From Gordionus sp. m RMFG-2023 (lineage: Eukaryota > Nematomorpha > Gordioida > Chordodea > Parachordodidae): DNA of 64,000 nucleotides. Positions 24,000-37,800 of this stretch are shown in pieces; the stretch's first letter is position 1, and every line of letters begins with the position of its first letter. The stretch is from positions 25,468,869 to 25,532,868 of the forward strand of contig NC_088779.1 of assembly GCF_954871325.1 (NCBI RefSeq), read 5' to 3'. The notes under the pieces are model-generated. The model was not told the DNA's origin. It made no database searches and was given only the letters and a program-made list of their open reading frames with translations. The position numbers and the translations under genes are program-made.

Positions 24000-24150
24000 A
24001 AATATCATGAAGATCTTTGAAGATCGTTACACAAAATTTTTAAAAAATAAAGGATCTTCAAATTTTACGATCTTCAAAGATTTTGCTCAAATTTTTGAGC
24101 TAGATCTCGCTCAAAAATCTTCAAAGAAGATCTTTTGTACAACTCTGATG
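24000..24150. mobile_element. Miniature element with palindromic AAGATC interior (family B)
   Basis: Repeated GATCTTTGAAGATC and CTCAAAAATCTTC motifs in inverted arrangement, ending in TACAACTCTG. A related copy lies at about 59,215-59,415 and ends GCACAACTCTG. The termini read in reverse as CAGAGTTGT, which is hAT-like. Confidence 0.45.
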
Positions 24151-25848
24151 GTGGGGTGTGTGTACGATTAATTAGAGAATAAAACTATGCGGTTAATTTA
24201 ATTCATATTAAATTTTTTTAATTTTTTTGAAAGTTTATAGTAGAATGTTGATAATTTAATATACTATTTGTAAATATAAGAAAGGATTATAATTATAATT
24301 AAAAACTTATAATTAATATGTGGAAATATCACTTTTTTAGAAGGTTTGCCTCCAATAAATTTTCTGACATTGCTACTTTCAATTTTCCAAATATTTAATA
24401 GAATATTTAACCTATAGCTCAAAGTACTCCGAACAATGTTGAACATGTGATCTTGCATCATTTCTTAAGTGTTCTTGTATAAATTGGCGGTAGACGCTGT
24501 ATGAGGTTATTTATATCATTCGATATGTGATTATTTACTCACCACGTATTAATACCTATACCTTTACAACAGTTTTTTTCTCCTTTACACTTTTTTAATT
24601 TATGCTTACACCTTTTTTTAATATCAAATGTATACAATTATTAGGCCTTTAGTCAATTAATTTTTATTTTTTTTAATAATAAAATATTTATAAACTATAT
24701 TTACGCCTTCTGGAGTATAAAATTATTTTTACTGTTTTAATATTATTGAAATATAAAATGATATTCTTAATTAATTATTAATGGTAATCTATCTATTTAC
24801 GAGTTTTAAAATGTTTTGTAACAATTTAATTTAGAACAAATAAAACACCTTGCTTTTATTATTTTTAAAACATTTAATTTTCTATTCAAAATGTCTATTT
24901 TATAGTATTTTAACCCCGATTTTATCTTCTTTTATTTGCATAAGTTTTTCTAAAATAATTTAATACTAGTCCATTTATCTTTTTTTTAAAATCTTTTAAT
25001 CCGAAACAACATCCCATATTAACTTTTCTTTTGACTTTATTGCTTACACCTTAATTACACATATTTATCCTTTTAAATAAATCTTAAACCACATTTTATT
25101 AAATTTATATCATTTAAAACTTTCCCAATTTATTTTAATTTTTAATCTATATTTTAGTATAAATTTATTTCTGAAAAATTCACGATTTTTTTTTATAATT
25201 TAATTTTTCCCGAGCATAACTATTTATGAACGTTAATTACACATGTCTTTAATGGTACATCACTAATTTTCACAATCTTGTCTAATAGGTAATTATAATT
25301 TAAAGTATCGAATAAAAGTTTTTGCATCTAAAATTAATATTGCAGTGTAAAATTTCTTTTTTTTTGGAGGAGATTCGGTATTGACCCCAAGATATTTTAT
25401 AGGAGAGTTGTCGTTCAACGAGATAGGATACAAAATTTTTTTTAGAGAGTAGGGAGATAAATATCGGGGAATTTTTTCCACCCAGAAAATGGTGGCGAAT
25501 TTGGATGATTTCCAATTTATTCGAATTTTTATTAAACATGCCCTTTTTTGTATTTGAATAATATAAAGTTGCACAGTGCCAACATATTAAGATATAAAAA
25601 AAAATTTCAAAATGATAAAAAATTATACTTCATAATTTATTACGATAAATAAAATGGTCAAGATTTTTAAAAAGAGAAATTATTATTCGCGATTATACAC
25701 TATTTACTAATACTATATTAAATATATATTAAAAAATATTGTTTTTTTTTCCAAATAAAATTGACAATATTACATATATCAACAACATTGAAACATGAAA
25801 AATGGTTATAAAAAAGGTAATGTAATTATAGGGAAATTCAATTATAAA

Positions 25849-28800
25849 TTAGATGATATCTGGAGGTGATGCCATCCTACTAGCCTGTAATATTCCGCTA
25901 AGATAAGCTCCGGTGACTGTAAGAGGAAAATGTCTATTTGTACACTGTATGCCAAATGGTAAATAACAAATGAAATTAAAATAATAGTTTTAAAATGATG
26001 TCAAAAGTGGAATAATTCTATTTAGAAACATTCAGATTTGTGGAGAAATCGATTATATACATTTTGAATAATAGATAACCTATCTTATTTTTTAAGTCTT
26101 AGATTCAGTGATGAGTTAAACCTATCTAAGTGTTTAAGTCTTCGATTCAGTGATGAGTTACTTTTAATAATATAAATAAATACAACCACCTTAAAATATA
26201 CGATGTTTTCTAATCTAAATCATAAAAAAAATGTAGCTTATTAATTAGAGGGTTACAAGTAGAGTCCTAATAAATACTACTAGCAAAATCATGAAATCGC
26301 GACAACTGTTCAAGTATATTTCAAAAAGTATCATCGCTGTGATGAATCCGCCATTTTCGCTAGCGAATAATTTCACAGGGAATAATGCTTACTAAAAATG
26401 CAGCTATAAACGACGACAAAAAAATTGGAATTACTTCTCCAGCAAAAAATATTCGATCATCGATATCTTCTGCTAATGTATCATAGGCCTTTCCCGTACC
26501 ACCCACTTTAATGTAGCTATAAGCCATTTTAATGTGGGGCTCTTTTTGCCAATGAGTTATGAAATAGGATTTTGGTTCGGGAATTATCTATAATAAAATA
26601 TATAATCTCAAATGTAATTTTGAATCAAAATTCAACAAAATGAAATCCCTGATACTCAAAAAAAGAAATATTTTCTTATTTATTCTTTTTTTAAGAAAAA
26701 GAAGTAAATAAAGATATTATAATAATGCAAAATACTTCATCTGGAAACATAAGCTTGAGTTCTCGCAAACACATCTTAAGTATGGATGCTTCACTTATAT
26801 CAGGATCGTTTATAACATCAACGGCAGAACCACTGACGAAAGAAACCAATAAATGATCTTCATTTTCTAAAAGAAATTTGAGTTACCGATATTATACATA
26901 TATTTATGTCAAATAAATGAAATAGGTATAAAAATTTTTAAAAATATTTTGGCAACATTATCAGAAAGAAGATTTACACGTGTACTAAAATATTTGTAAG
27001 CACTTGGAACCAGCCAGACAATGACATTGATGCCAACTGGCGTCATTCATTAAAGCACATTAAAAAGTACGCATGAATTGAATTCCGCCAATTGAAAGAC
27101 ATTTAGCCGAAACGCCTATCAATCGGTGTCTCCTACTAGAGCTAATAAATCAGCTGATTTCAACATATGTATAGTAAATCAACAGTTATGGTTAATATTA
27201 AATGTCAGCAGCAAGACAAATAAATCTAAATTATAAGGATATCTATTGTGATATCTGAGAAAGCAAAAGAATTAAATAATGAAAATTTATACATATATTT
27301 TAAAAAAAATTTAAATAAACGATTTTTTTAAAAAAATATATATTGGTATCGACTAGTAGCTATTCAAAGTATCGGCCGATACTGGATACCAGCATTATTG
27401 GTATTGGTACATCTGTCCAAAACCGAATATTTATCTCTGAAGAGTTTTGAAAATTAATTTATCATTTTTCTTCTTTGGAATAAAATGCAAAAACGTTTGT
27501 TAAAAATAGGTTTAAGTCAGTCAATGAAAAATATAAATCTAAGAAGCGATTATATAACTCTTCGCCTGAGAATTAGATCATCCCATCTTCACTTTTTGTA
27601 ATTCTATAGAAGAGCAATTTTAAAAATTAAGTTTCCACTGTTTTCAGTAGGATATATATAACTTTATATTGGCTATAATTTAACTTATTTTATATATATT
27701 TCGATTTTTTTTGCGTAAATAGAATAGTATAACTAAAAATAATCTATGTAAAAAAAATAATTTTTGACAAAAAAGTGGTTGTAGAATAATATAATTCTCA
27801 GGGAAAGAACTATCAATATCGGTCAGACTATGTTCATTGGCCATACCCGTTTGATTAAGATTGGCGATTGTTGAAGAGTCTTTTTTTGCCACCGTCTCCT
27901 TTTTATCATCGATATCCATCGTTTCGTCTACCTCCATGGCATTCTCATTTATTTCGACATTTTTAACATCCTTCTTCACTCGATTACCGCGACTTGAATC
28001 TACGCTTTGGGTTCGACTTAAAGATGAGCGGGAATTAGGAGCTGGTGATGAGGACATGTCGTAAAAAACGTAAAATAAACCCCTATCCTTACTTTCGTCG
28101 GCATCACTTTCGTCGGATTTTCGGACACGACCAAAGAAGCAGGGTTGTTCCTTTATTCTATTGGCCCAAAATTTGGTAGGAAAATTTATGACGATCTATT
28201 TTTATTAAATAGAACGTTATTAAAGTCTATTATTCAAAATATATTGTTTATAAAGATCAGAGAACTGCAGGCGCGGCCCTAAGTCCGAGTACAAGAGCAG
28301 TGGCTCTGTTTTAAAAAAAATATAACAGAGCCGGGCCTAAAAAAATTTTTTTAAATGCCTGAGCAAGGACTAAAAATAATTTTTAAAAAATATCGGGGTC
28401 GGGCTGCAGTGCAACTCAACAAAAATTATTCATTCTTTCTGATGAATATTTCCAAAAAATACGGGGGATAATAATATAATTATTTTGTAAATTTTATTTT
28501 AATTTTTCTGATTTGTATTATAATGATTAATCATTTTGTTTAAGTTTACTTATTAATAATTTGGTTAATTAACTATTTTATTTCAATTGTCGTTAGATTT
28601 AAAGAGAATAAATTAGCATGAATTTGAAATCACAATTGAAAAATAAAGTTAATTCAAATAAAATGACGAAAAAAATATAACTAAAAATAAATAATCTCTA
28701 AGGTCCCCCTTAGTTTCTTACTTCCCCGCGCTTATAGAATCACTCCTTTTCATCCATTTCACCGCTCTCCAGAAATTTTTACCCACATCATTCCCCCTAC

Positions 28801-31800
28801 AGTGAACTCATTTATTCGTTATCCCCTCTAGGTACTTGCCAAATCGATATTTTTTGGACCAAGGTGGCCCACGGTCCTTTGGCAATTCTATCCAACCTAG
28901 GACCGGCACGTATTAAAATATAAGAAAGAAATTTTAAATTCAAAATATTACTTTAATTCTCTATTTTAAAGTTATGCATTAAATTTAAATATTCAACAAT
29001 AACTTCTTATAATTTAATGATGTTTATCTATTTTATTACAAAATATTACGAGAAAATATATAGTAATTATTTCTCATCTTATAATTTTCTTTAAATTTTT
29101 TTCATAATTGTGATATTTAATCAGACAAATAAGGAAAGAATAAGAAATAAAACATTATGGGCTAAAAGCCTATCCTGACCGGCCCGACCCTTTCAGGACT
29201 CTAATCTTCCCCAACTTTCCGGTTCCATTATAATGTCCAACCAATCGCTCCCTGTTTTTTTAAAAATATTTTCACTTAAGATATCTTCTCATTTTTACTT
29301 TGGGAATATCTAGGCTACAATTTCCAGGTATCACCCCCTTCATTCTCCCTCTATATCCATCCTATTCCCCCACAAGAAAACTGTTATCCTTCCTTATACA
29401 TTAAATTTCCAAATTGAAACTAACGATCAGTATGATCTATTTCCCCAATTTGGATGAACATATTAAATCTTTGTTTTCCTCCTTGGACAAATACATCAGG
29501 AGGCCTGTGGTATATTCACAGTAAGTTTGCATCCAAACAGATAGGAAGAATAAATTTTCGAGAATGCAGATAAGACCTGGAGGAGGAGCTGAACCTAAAA
29601 AAAGCTGAGGGATTGAGCAAAAAATTGGAAGAAGTTAAGGTGGTTAGCCCGATAATATTAAAAGGGCGTTTAGTCAGAGCTATGAGGGATAGAGAGAAGG
29701 GACATAGTGATTGATATGAGCATACAGTTTCAGTAGATAACAATGTCATGAAGTTACAGTATCTAGGGACGTGTTAGTTATCATTAAATTGGAAAAAGAA
29801 TATAATGGAAGAAATCTTAAATCCTATTTGGGAAAAATATCTAAAAGCTAGTAGAGAACGTATTTGGGGGATATATATTATCCGGGCCTCAGGGGAAATA
29901 AGGTAAAACTTTTCAAAAACAGTGGACTGGGTAAAACCGGATTTATTGCAGGCCTCTAATACATAGTGAGAGAAGAAGAAAAGCAAAAGATCTAATGGAG
30001 ATCCTTTGGACAAATTCTATACCGGAAGTAAAGAATGTGGAGATGTCAGTCAGATAATAAACGATAAATATTCTATTTAATGGAGAAAAATGAGGTAAAA
30101 GATAATAGCCAGTAGTAAATAAAAAAAATGGCGAGAGAAAATAATAAAGATCATAAGCGAAATTTGACGAGAAATAACCATCTTAATTGAGATTTTTAAT
30201 TTCGTGCTAATTTAATATAGTTGGATAAATCAATTTAGACTTAGAAATATTAGGGCTGCATCGATTCCCAATTCTTTCATAAAAATCGGTGTAAATTTAT
30301 TTTTTAAAGGCGTTTTCATCAGAAAATTCACTTATCCCAGCTCTCGAAAATCAAAAAAAATCTCAAAGCTTTAAAATTCTAAAAATATGTTTTAAATTTG
30401 TAGAAAGGTTTTTTATTTATAAGATATATAATAAATAATGTCTTATATTATTTATAGTATAGTTCCATATTATCTAAATGATGATCAGAATTTACACTTA
30501 ACTATTTTAGCCTTAATACAAATGAGAATAAATATATATGCTAGCACAAAGAAACTATTTATCTTTATTTGAAATAAAAGTAAAAAAACAAATCATTAAT
30601 ATCAATATTAGTGTTGTTTAAAAAGCCCGATTTAGGTCTATTTTAAAAAACGGCACTATTAAGATTTTATCCAAAATCGTAGAAAGGTATAGACCCCTAT
30701 TTGCCAAATCTCTAGGCTTACATAATATTTTGACTAAAATCTTTATTGGGCCGCTTTTAAAAATCGACCTAAACGTGGCTTTTTAACAATCCTAAATAAA
30801 ATAATAATGAAAAATAAAATAATTAAAATTATGATATTGAACATTTTTCTTTGTAAAGATAAGAGCCTCAAGTTTATGTGGCAATAAGTTTCTCTTATGA
30901 GGGTAATCTAATCAACCTCCAGCCGTTGTCGAGAGAAGGTAAGAAACCAACCTATAAACCCTCCAATAAGGAAGAGAATCGATCGATCTAAATTTTTTTA
31001 AAAAGTCCGATATCGGAGCCGATCCGATAATATCGGTACAGCTCTGGTGTATAAAATATAAAATATCGTTAACGCATTAGTTATAATTCTAATTGACAAA
31101 TGACTATTCCGAGAATAACCTTTTCTATGACTCCGTTTCCTAATTGATCCAAAGCATTCCGCTTGACCTCATCGAGACGAGGCTCGAAACCTAAGCTTTC
31201 TTCTTTCAGGACGGAAAGCGGAACCGCCACGAGCACCTAGAAAATAATTATTGTTTTGTTTACAAAAAAATATGACATTGAAGTATTTTGAAACTATCAG
31301 CTATGTTATATTTAGTGTTTTGATCTATTGCCTAAATCCTATACTATGATTTTTTTTAATAATATATAATATTCGTTTGTTGATATGCATTCATTATAAC
31401 TTACTCAAAATTATAGTAACCTCACTTTCATTTCATTAACTTGACAATTTTATTATTTTATATTATTCAAATTATGTGTTTTAAATTGAAAATTTAAGTC
31501 AGTTAGTTTTACAGTTTTTGTAAAATATAATATAATTTTTTATCAAATCCTCGCTTTTTCAGTATTAATTAAAGAACCAAAAAATAAATGTTGAATAGTA
31601 AATAATATTTTTTGCCAATTTCCATTAAAAACTATGTTGGTTGATTTCGAAATTTGGAAGCCTTCGTGATCGGGACAAATCCAGAAGTAATATTAAGATT
31701 TTTATGAATCAAGTCCTAAATTCAGGAAATGAAATATGTGTTTTTGGGAACCAAAACTTATTATTTTGAAACATTCCGAACTGGAAGCCTTAATCCAGAA

Positions 31801-34800
31801 TCCCAACAAGACATTTTAGCTGGCAGTAAATGATTATATTTTAATTTCTTTATTTAAAAAAAAATTAGGGCACAAAAATCTTTAGATTATCTCAGCTAAA
31901 ACTAAACTTTAACAAAAAAAATTGTCGATAAAATATCGTTCGATGGAACGTCATTTATTAAAACATTAAAACGATTACCCGAAGAAAACTTTAGTGACTG
32001 GCTGGTAAATCAATAGTAATAAATAATGTAGAAATCTGTCATGCTATAATATTTCGCGAGATCATAAAAGATTTATCAAACCCATAGTTTACAAAGAACA
32101 GCTGACAATAAAAATGATCCTTATTTTATAGAAAAAATGTATTTCTTCATCAATCTTGCATATTCCAGTTTAATTTTGCCATTTTTAAAATTTTTATTTT
32201 AGTAAAGATTAAAAAAAAGGATAATACTTTATTGGCTTCGAAGCGTTCACCTGCGAGTGTCTGAACCACGATTTTAGATTTGTTCGAATAATCTATTTTG
32301 TTAACCTTTTATATATATATATACAAGATAAGAAAATCAAAATTATAAAGCCTGTAACAGTGTTTTCGAGAGGCCGAGATTTGGAGGATTTACTTGTAAA
32401 TATCAAGCCCGAATCCTCGAATGATTGCTTATTTGGATCAAGTCAAGATAGATTCTATTAAATCCATGAGTCGAATCGGTTGGCACCTGGCTAATTAATT
32501 ATAATAGCCGTATGTTTGCCAATATATAATAGAACTATTTTATATCTACATTGAAAGGAATCTTGTATTTTCTCTCATTATATTTCTCCATATTTTTTAA
32601 ATTACTTAATTTTTAAACTTCTCGAAAACTCAAAAAAAAGAAGAAGAAACGAGTGCAATTCCTAAAAAAAATTCTTTAAAGAAAATGTCGTACTAACCAC
32701 GTGATTCGTCAACACATCGATTCCTTCGGCCATTTTATCGACGATAGTTGAGTACCTAGGATATTTCGCGAAAATATAATATAAATTGTTAAAATCGGAA
32801 ATATTTTATTATTCGATTAGAGAAAGAAAGGAGAAATAAAGCAAAAAACAAATGGATCACATGTCCGAAAAAACTTGTATATATTTAATTGGTTAGAATG
32901 CTTGTCCTCCATTGATCCAACATTCAAAAAGAGGAATAGATAAAATGGCTAAATAATCTAGGAAGAGAAATATCAGGATTTTTTATCCAATTGCGTTATA
33001 AGGAAAAAAGGAAATAAACCGAAAAAATAATAAAGAAAAAAGAAGAATGATGAAGGAAGAAGAACAAATTAAGAATATTAAGGATGTAATATCTTTTTTA
33101 AAAAAAACCCGGGTGAAATGAGAGCGTTACTGCCTTCCAATTGGCTGAAGGCCTCGTTTTGATCCCACTGAAGACCCGATACTCCCCGCAAGTTTGAGCC
33201 ACAAGCATATTCCAAGTTACTTATAGTTTAAAAAAATAAATAATACAACATATATTTAAAGGTTAATAAAATTGCGTTTTTAGGAAGTATTTTTGGAATT
33301 TAAATGTAGCTATGGATATTTGTTGTGTATGATGAAGGCGTTTGTTGGGGTATTCTGTTTTCGATGAGATGTTACAACCCTTATCTTTAAAAAATTTATT
33401 GATTCAAATCCAAAATCGCCTAAAATGGTTGTGACGAAAGGTAATAAAAGAAATTAGTTTTTTTTATGAAATCTCCGTTTGGATAATGGAATCTGGAAGA
33501 AAATCGGTAGAAGAAAGCCGATATTACAGGCTAATTCTCTGATTTCCTTGAATGGCATAAATAAGTGCAATGCCACTGGTTTTTTTAAAATCTGATTAGT
33601 TAAGTTCCATGGTTCTAGTGTAGATGAAACACCCACTTGATAATCTTACTTAATAATGTATTACTTGTTGCGTTTCGGATATTGAAACCTTTCTTTAATT
33701 CCTCGTTCCATTGCTTCTCAATATAAACTTGCAACCTGAAGCGAAGAGTTCTATTTAGTATTTACCGGATTGAAAAATGGCTCAGTAGCTTGAAGTTATC
33801 TGTATTACGAATATGAAACTTCATCTGAGCGCAGCGGTATTCAGACTATCTGTAGGTTTACGTTTAGTGTCCGAATGTTTTCTCCTTCGTTGTAATTTAT
33901 GTTAAGCCACAGCCAAGTATAATGCCTATTATCCTGCCCATCGCAAATTCAGCAAAGGGAGAAGGATCAGACATGCAAAAATTAATACATTATTTTTATA
34001 GCTATATTGTGAATTTAACATAGAGTGCATTTGGCCCAAAATTCCATATTTTTTTGACCCCTAGAGGCCCGTATCTCAGTCGCTGTTTATAGTTGGAGGC
34101 TAAAATTTTCTTTTCTTTATAGTTATAAACTTGTAAAAAAAATTTAAAAAAGCTTAGGAGTCGGATTGAATATGTTGGTTTGTAATGGAATTCACCATAT
34201 ATAATAGGGTAATAATTGCATAATATATTGAAAGGTTATAAAAGTATTTCTTATATATTAAAACTAAAATATTAATTTTTATATAATATAAAACTAATCT
34301 TGAACTTAGATATTATGTAAAAGTTTAGAATATGACAACTATTAGGTAAGATTATCAGCAAAGCGGGTTCACATGCTAGAAATACTTAGGGAATTCAGCA
34401 GATGGAAAAATTATACCCATTCAATGACAGAGAATTAGCCTGAGATTTAACAAGTATTAACGTTTATGTGGCCAGCAACCCATCCGAAATTCATTATCCA
34501 AACAGAGATTCAAAAAATCAAGAAATATTTTTTTTAAAACCACATTATTATACCTTTCGTTATAATCACTTTAAATAGTTTTGGAACTAAAAAAACTTAT
34601 AAATAATCTTAATACGGATTTTGCGTTAAGAATGTATTATTGAATTTTTAATATATGATAAGGCTTTATACCATTCAATTTAAAATAAATCATTTTTTTA
34701 TACTGTTTATTTGTTTTTATGAGTGATTTCAAAAAATGTGTCTCTTTATATATAATTTCAATAAGTCTGTAAGGCAAAGGCTACTACTAGATTTTTAAGG

Positions 34801-37800
34801 TTCAAAAATCGATATTATTATCTTACATTAATTTAAATAACTTTTATTAAGCAATAAAATGCATTTTATTATATATCAGTGGCATTAGAAATGAGGAAGA
34901 GAAGAGGGTGATTAGAACTGTTTGGGCATCTTTCTAATATTTAAAACTTTTAGCTGAGTTCAGAGTTGCAATTATTAAATAGAACAAAAATAAATGTAGA
35001 ATGTATTTATCATTTTTGAAAAACCTAATTTTAAAACCCCGCATCCCACCCCTCCCAATAAAATAAACGTCAAATGACATCTCAGGTGTTTTCTATATAT
35101 TAATATAACCTTAAGTGAAAATCGAATATTGATTGGCGTATTGGGTCGTAGTGATTGGTGCTTTTCGTGGAAGGGGAACGCGAAGAAGAGTTAGAAAGAA
35201 TGCTGGAATGAATTTGGAGGAGTTTGTCTTTTTTTTAAAAAAATTATTTTAAAAAGGAATAATTATTTTTTAACAATGTTGTTTTAAAAAAATATTGAAC
35301 AAAGGTAAAATCTAGATGAAAATGCCAGCTAGCTATTCATCAACAGGCGAATCTCCAGCCCGCTTGTCACTATAAACCGGGGCTCTAAAAATGTTAAACA
35401 TTGTATGGTTTAGTGGATGGATTAAAAATATTTTCAAATTAATGGATGGGTGGATGAATTTGAGGTATTATTCAGGACAACGAGCAGAACTATCCTATAA
35501 TGGGCAGGGCGGGTAAAAAATTTTGAAAATAGTCGGGCTTTTTTTTAAAAAATGGGTTAGCAAGTATTCGGGTTAAAAACTTTCCCATTACAGACCTCTC
35601 ATACATATAAAATAAATTATTTGTTATTCGAACGAATTATTCCATTTATATATAAACACGAATCAATTATTTGACTTAAATTTTTGTAAGTATATTTCCA
35701 ATCAGTCACCAATATTTTTTCTGCTAAAAACCTAGACTTACGATTCATTCATTGAAATGCATTAAAAAGTGGATATATACATTGTGAAGTTCGCCATTGA
35801 AATGACATTTAGACGAAATGTTACAATGGCGACTGGGTCTATTTCAGCTTATGACATTATTTACAGCTGACTTCAATCCAATGTACACCTTTAAATAAAT
35901 GAATCATCAGTCCAGATAGAGGTTAGTATCATATGTCATCGCTTAAAATTTTTCAAAAAAAAATATACTAACAATTTTAAATAAAATAAAAATTGTCAAT
36001 AGTGTTTATGTCGTTTGAGATTCCGGAGGGGGATTTGGAAGAGTTAAATTTTCAAAAAAACTGAATTTATAAGAAATAAAATATGTTCCAGCCATGTTGA
36101 AAAGTGCCCTACCCCATGAATTCCAGACAATATTATTATAAACTTTTGAACTATACTTAATATATATAAATTTTAAATAAATTACCCATCAAGATTTTCT
36201 TTTGCTAAAAAAAATACATTTCCTATTAATCATATTTTTTTTCCCCATAAAAATCACCCTTATTAAATGGTTTAAATTATGAGATTCCAAATTCCCGTGG
36301 CCTGATTATACCCTTAAATGAGGCAAGGAAAATTTTTATTGTGGGTTGTTTATATGAAGGTTAGAAAATATTCAGAATAAAAATCTTTAAATTCATACAA
36401 ACCCATTAGACTTATATCCTGCGTGCGATCTATCCCTTCCTTCCCTTTCCTCCATTCCGACAACGCTTCTAACACGGAGTTAAAATGCTTTTCCACTTCT
36501 TTCTCCAAATTTTCTGAGAGCATCTCCGAATGATCGGTAGACGATTTGAGCAATTGGCATCTTTCAGCCATCTTATGGAAGCTAACAATATCGGATCCCA
36601 GTTGGTGGGCCATGAGGGAGAAAGGGTTATTCACGAGACCGGTGACAATCATAGCACCTTTAGCGACCACTTAAATATCGGTTTAAAGGTGATAAAGCAA
36701 ATGGAATTTAAAAAAAAATATATATTACGTGTAGATATTTTATCTAAGATATTATATTATATAAGGTGGTTAATTTGAATTGCGGGATTGCAAATAGTCT
36801 ACCATACTTAAAATTGTCTGGCCAATAAATACATTATAAACCTATTTATTACGAAAAATTAAACGAAGGACGAATCATCATATATTAATTCGGTATTTCA
36901 AATAATTCTAATCATAAATGATATTTTAAGATAAAAATTAAAAATTTTATGTTTGTATAGCTTTTAAAAAATATAGGAGGGGGGGGGGGGTTATTACCTA
37001 AATTTTTCGAATCTAACGAAACCCTATCTAAGATAGGTTTTCCACTGGAATACAACAACAGTCGATTAATTCAATTTTTAATACTAGATAGAAGATTTTA
37101 ATTTTTTTAAAAAATCAAATTTATCTAAATCAAGAGTTTGAAACCAGAATCCTTGAACCCGGGAGAAATCTGTTTTCAATTCTTTTTTATTCTTGGAAAC
37201 TTTTTTCATTGCTCGCTAACGGTTTGAAACCTGAGCCTGAACCTTTAGATAAAACTTCATAAACCGGAAATAGAACCATATTTTAAAAATTGTAGAAACC
37301 GGAACCATTTTAGTACCCAGACTCCAAATATAAAATTTCATTAATCAAGAAATGTTAAATTTGGTTTCGCAAAGTAAACAAAACGATAAAATGAATCTAA
37401 GAATGAGTATCTTAGAGCCTTTATACTTTTACTGACAAATTCCCAACCCTTAGAATATTTTTTTTGCCATCAATTTGGCAACAGGAGGGATTAACAAATA
37501 CCATAATATAATTAAGAATGATCAAATTAATAATTGTGTTCTAAAAAAACGTTATTTCGAAAAGACGTCTTTTGGAGAAAGAAATGTGCTGAGAGTTCAT
37601 TGTTTATAGTTTTTTATATTTAAAGTAGTTATTGTTGGTTTTTTTTGATATTTTAAAATAAAGTTTTTTTTTATAATTTAAATTTGAATAGTTATAATTT
37701 TTTGTAATCAGACGATTTTTATGTTTAATTATTATATGATGCAATGAGAAATTGATAATTTTTTTTAAAAAAATCAGACGATTATTATGTTTAATTATGT

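Larger units (their letters stand above)
21077..25848. other. Intergenic region between GATAD1 and KDM1B
   Basis: This is 4.8 kb without a convincing gene. It holds the presumed GATAD1 promoter near 21,080-21,400 (with a G-rich tract at 21,255-21,375), the dispersed repeat at 21,920-22,155, a GC-richer unexplained patch at 22,330-22,500, a miniature-element remnant at about 22,830-22,955 and another at 24,000-24,145. The short open frames at 24,264-24,461 and 25,293-25,574 lack support. Confidence 0.5.

Noticed and set aside
27680-28057. Separate small gene starting with ATG at 28,057
   Set aside because: The frame continues upstream through conserved KDM1B oxidase residues (FPTKFW, GLFYVFYDM). 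The ATG is the internal Met of FYDM, so it is exon 15 and not a gene.
29516-30013. Possible ribosomal-protein-like retrocopy on the + strand
   Set aside because: A few residues (KVVSPIILKGRLV) looked familiar, but the frame is broken and no family fits over a useful length.
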